IMG/VR virus record: IMGVR_UViG_3300003690_000348
Location: 1-24,947 of that record
From: a virus
Direction: 5' to 3' (one strand)
Length of the DNA: 24,947 nucleotides
Shown: positions 23,142-24,947 of the stretch, one piece after another
Layout of the letters: every line of letters starts with the position of its first letter
How positions within the stretch are numbered: position 1 is the first letter of the stretch
Notes under the pieces: generated by a model
Database searches by the model: none
What the model was told of the DNA's origin: nothing
Seen by the model: the letters and a program-made list of their open reading frames with translations, nothing else
Translations under genes and position numbers: made by a program

Positions 23142-24524
23142 CTAGATAGGGGCTGGTTTGCCCCTGGCGGCGCGGGCGCGTTGCCGCTGGCCCTCCATCT
23201 CCCGCTCGAAGCCTTCCATGTCCACTGCCAGGCCGTGTTCCTTGGCAATCTCTTTCGTCAGTTCTACGGGGAAGCCGTGGGTGTCATGGAGAATGAAGGC
23301 ATCCCTGCCCGAGATTTCCCTGCGTGGAGGTTCAATGTACGCTTCTAGCAGCCCTAACCCCACTTTAAGGACACGGCTGAACCGCTTCTCCTCCAGTCCC
23401 AGCACTTGCAGCACGAAGGCACGACCACTGGTTAGCTCCGGGTAGACGCTGCCCATCTGTTGGATAACAGTTTCCGCAACAGTAGCAAGGAAGCCTCTAA
23501 ACTCATCCGGCAGAGTTGGGGGGATCTCGGACTTCAGGCCCAACTTGCGGCCAAATCGGACTGCCCGCCTGATGAGGCGGCGCAGCACGTAGCCTCGTCC
23601 CTCGTTGGATGGCACCACGCCGTCAGCGATTAGGAACGAGGCGGCACGGGTGTGCTCTGCCACCACACGGATAGCCACGTCCGTCTCGTGGTCATGGCCG
23701 TAAGGTTTCCCTGCCAGTTCTCCGACACGGTACACAATGGAGTCAAACAAGTCCGTTTCATATATGGAGGAAACCCCCTGTAGGATCATGGCGGCTCGCT
23801 CTAGCCCCATGCCAGTATCTACGTTAGGGTTGGGCAGCGGAGTACGCCTCCCCTCCGCATCCTGGTAGAACTGCATGAACACCAGGTTCCACAGCTCCAG
23901 GAAGCGGCCACACTGGCAGTTGGGGCCGCACTCCGCGTCGGGCTTGCCCAGGCGGCACGCCCCACCGAAATCGTAGTGTATCTCGCTGCACGGGCCGCAG
24001 GGGCCTTCGCTTCCGGCGGGCCCCCACCAGTTGTCCTCCTCGCCGAAGCGAAGGATGCGCTCTGCGGGGATGCCAGTCTCCTGCCACAGGCCATGGGCCT
24101 CGTCGTCGTCCCTGAACACCGTCGCCCACAGCCGCTCCGGGGCCAGCCCCATGTGCTGCGTGACGAACTCGTACCCCCAGGCGATAGCCTCATTCTTGAA
24201 ATAATCGCCAACGCTGAAGTTGCCCAGCATCTCGAAGAAGGTGAGGTGGCTGGTGTCGCCCACCTCGTCTAGGTCAGACACGCGGAAGCACTTCTGCACG
24301 CTGGTGAGCCGAGGGTGCGGCGGCGTCATCTCGCCGGTGAAGTAGGGCTTGAACTGGACCATACCTGCGCTGGTGAGCAGCAGCGTGGGGTCACCTGCCG
24401 GGATCAACGACGAACTGGGGACAAGAAGGTGCTCCTTGCCCTGGAAGAAGGCCAAGAACGCTTCCCTGATCTCTTTAGTATCCACCATGGGCATCTCATA
24501 GTGGTGGGGGGCTAGGTCGTCCAT
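23142..24524 (-). CDS. alaS: Alanyl-tRNA synthetase, catalytic and tRNA-binding part only (no editing domain)
   Basis: This 460-residue protein matches the N-terminal part of AlaRS, the class II enzyme that charges tRNA-Ala. Motif 2 lies at about residues 79-110 (Arg81, FFE at 96-98), with GNFSVGDYFK following. Motif 3 lies at 236-243 (DTGMGLER). Helical tRNA-recognition elements follow, with SNEGRGYVLRRLIRRA from 306 and HDTHGFPVELT from 413. Asn307 and Asp414 align with the E. coli Asn303/Asp400 pair that reads the G3:U70 identity base pair. A Cys cluster (190, 199, 203, 205) lies in the aminoacylation part. Full AlaRS has ~870 residues; this one stops near E. coli position ~440, with RGKPAPI replacing the linker. 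The editing domain and C-Ala are absent. Alternative starts exist at residues 11 and 13. Confidence 0.9.
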   Translation of the reverse strand: MDDLAPHHYEMPMVDTKEIREAFLAFFQGKEHLLVPSSSLIPAGDPTLLLTSAGMVQFKPYFTGEMTPPHPRLTSVQKCFRVSDLDEVGDTSHLTFFEMLGNFSVGDYFKNEAIAWGYEFVTQHMGLAPERLWATVFRDDDEAHGLWQETGIPAERILRFGEEDNWWGPAGSEGPCGPCSEIHYDFGGACRLGKPDAECGPNCQCGRFLELWNLVFMQFYQDAEGRRTPLPNPNVDTGMGLERAAMILQGVSSIYETDLFDSIVYRVGELAGKPYGHDHETDVAIRVVAEHTRAASFLIADGVVPSNEGRGYVLRRLIRRAVRFGRKLGLKSEIPPTLPDEFRGFLATVAETVIQQMGSVYPELTSGRAFVLQVLGLEEKRFSRVLKVGLGLLEAYIEPPRREISGRDAFILHDTHGFPVELTKEIAKEHGLAVDMEGFEREMEGQRQRARAARGKPAPI

Positions 24525-24543
24525 TCTACTTCGTTCTTTACGC

Positions 24544-24947
24544 TCACCGATTTACATCATAGATTTTTGAAATCATTGGCGCATCATTTGGCCCCTTTAG
24601 ATGTTCATTTATCCAGATGAGCTTATGTCCTTTTATTGAAGAATGCCATTGTGCACGGATATGCCCTCGCACCCACCATTGGTGGTGAAACTTACGCTCG
24701 CTGTCACCGCCAACAGTACGAGGTGTAGTTGACGACCTCAATGAAACCACATGGATGGTCGGGTCTGGGCCTGCAACCGATGCCCTTGCCAAGGCACGGC
24801 GCATTGGACGTGGAAGTCGCTGGAGTTCGTCTGAGACATATTGGGAGTTTAAGAATGCCAGCTTTGCCAAGATCGGGGCTATCGTGTGTTGTGTGTCTTT
24901 GTCAAAGTCATCAGGCCATGTAGACCCTAGCCGAAATGAGGCTACCG
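24544..24947 (-). CDS. Hypothetical mobile-element-type protein, 5' truncated by window
   Basis: On the - strand the frame is open from the window edge, so the TTG at 24870 is internal and the true start lies outside. The visible C-terminal ~134 residues are basic. They end in a distinctive block HHQWWVRGHIRAQWHSS, then KLIWINEHLKGPNDAP and a Tyr-Asp-Val-Asn-Arg end. From memory, similar RGHxRxQW...W-I-x-x-x-x-KGP blocks end uncharacterised proteins of phages and plasmids, mainly actinobacterial; I cannot assign a function. It ends about 18 bases before the alaS start on the same strand, so the two are probably co-transcribed. Its DNA looks lower in GC than alaS. This neighbour suggests the synthetase is viral cargo more than a host housekeeping locus. 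Confidence 0.65.
   Translation of the reverse strand, partial: VASFRLGSTWPDDFDKDTQHTIAPILAKLAFLNSQYVSDELQRLPRPMRRALARASVAGPDPTIHVVSLRSSTTPRTVGGDSERKFHHQWWVRGHIRAQWHSSIKGHKLIWINEHLKGPNDAPMISKIYDVNR

Noticed and set aside
23142-24524. Ordinary host housekeeping alaS
   Set aside because: The gene lacks about half of the normal protein and neighbours phage late genes and a mobile-element-type gene; kept as probable cargo or a disrupted copy, with the provirus alternative listed.
24315-24923. Plus-strand ORFs opposite alaS and the edge gene
   Set aside because: The AlaRS motifs on the minus strand are decisive, and the opposite frames have no recognisable features.

Overview
The window is the late, virion-structure part of a tailed double-stranded DNA virus genome, followed by two genes on the opposite strand. 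Twenty-five tightly packed genes run on the + strand from 1 to 23074. Stop/start overlaps (TGATG, TAATG, TAGTG) and gaps of a few bases suggest one long co-translated operon. The order is: large terminase (3' part only), portal, four unassigned proteins, a 1490-residue protein, scaffold, HK97-like major capsid protein, a cluster of small proteins, a connector-like protein, a nozzle-like protein, small basic proteins, a nuclease-fold protein, a repeat-rich tail fibre, a two-helix membrane protein, and an unusual cationic membrane-active-looking protein. I see no sheath, tail-tube or conventional tape-measure gene, so a short-tailed (podovirus-like) particle is the best reading.

The organism is most likely a marine or other aquatic environmental virus. 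The fibre repeat type, the two small Lys-rich proteins and the connector/nozzle pair are familiar to me from uncultured aquatic podoviruses; this is recall, not a search. No integrase, repressor, polymerase or endolysin is visible, so lifestyle cannot be read here. The alanyl-tRNA synthetase on the - strand looks Chloroflexota (Dehalococcoidia/SAR202)-like to me, which hints at the host but is weak evidence.

Region by region: 1-2643 holds the packaging motor and portal. 2644-5761 holds four acidic or aromatic-rich unassigned proteins with an internal tandem duplication, a probable frame disruption near 3513-3576 and a shared gene-end repeat. 5761-10233 is one giant gene, probably an ejected internal virion protein. 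10300-11928 is capsid assembly. 11942-14272 carries small accessory virion genes, including a Pro/Gly low-complexity protein. 14296-17537 is the connector and nozzle. 17548-21319 holds small proteins and the fibre. 21343-23074 has membrane-associated genes that could serve lysis or DNA entry. 23075-23141 is a convergent intergenic gap with a GC-rich hairpin.

The minus-strand pair (24947 to 23142) is a hypothetical gene cut by the window edge and, 18 bases behind it, an alanyl-tRNA synthetase of only 460 residues. It keeps the whole catalytic and tRNA-recognition part and lacks the editing and C-Ala domains. The most unusual features are this editing-less synthetase beside viral late genes and the 435-residue protein whose first 133 residues contain no acidic residue and carry 11-residue Trp-Arg repeats.
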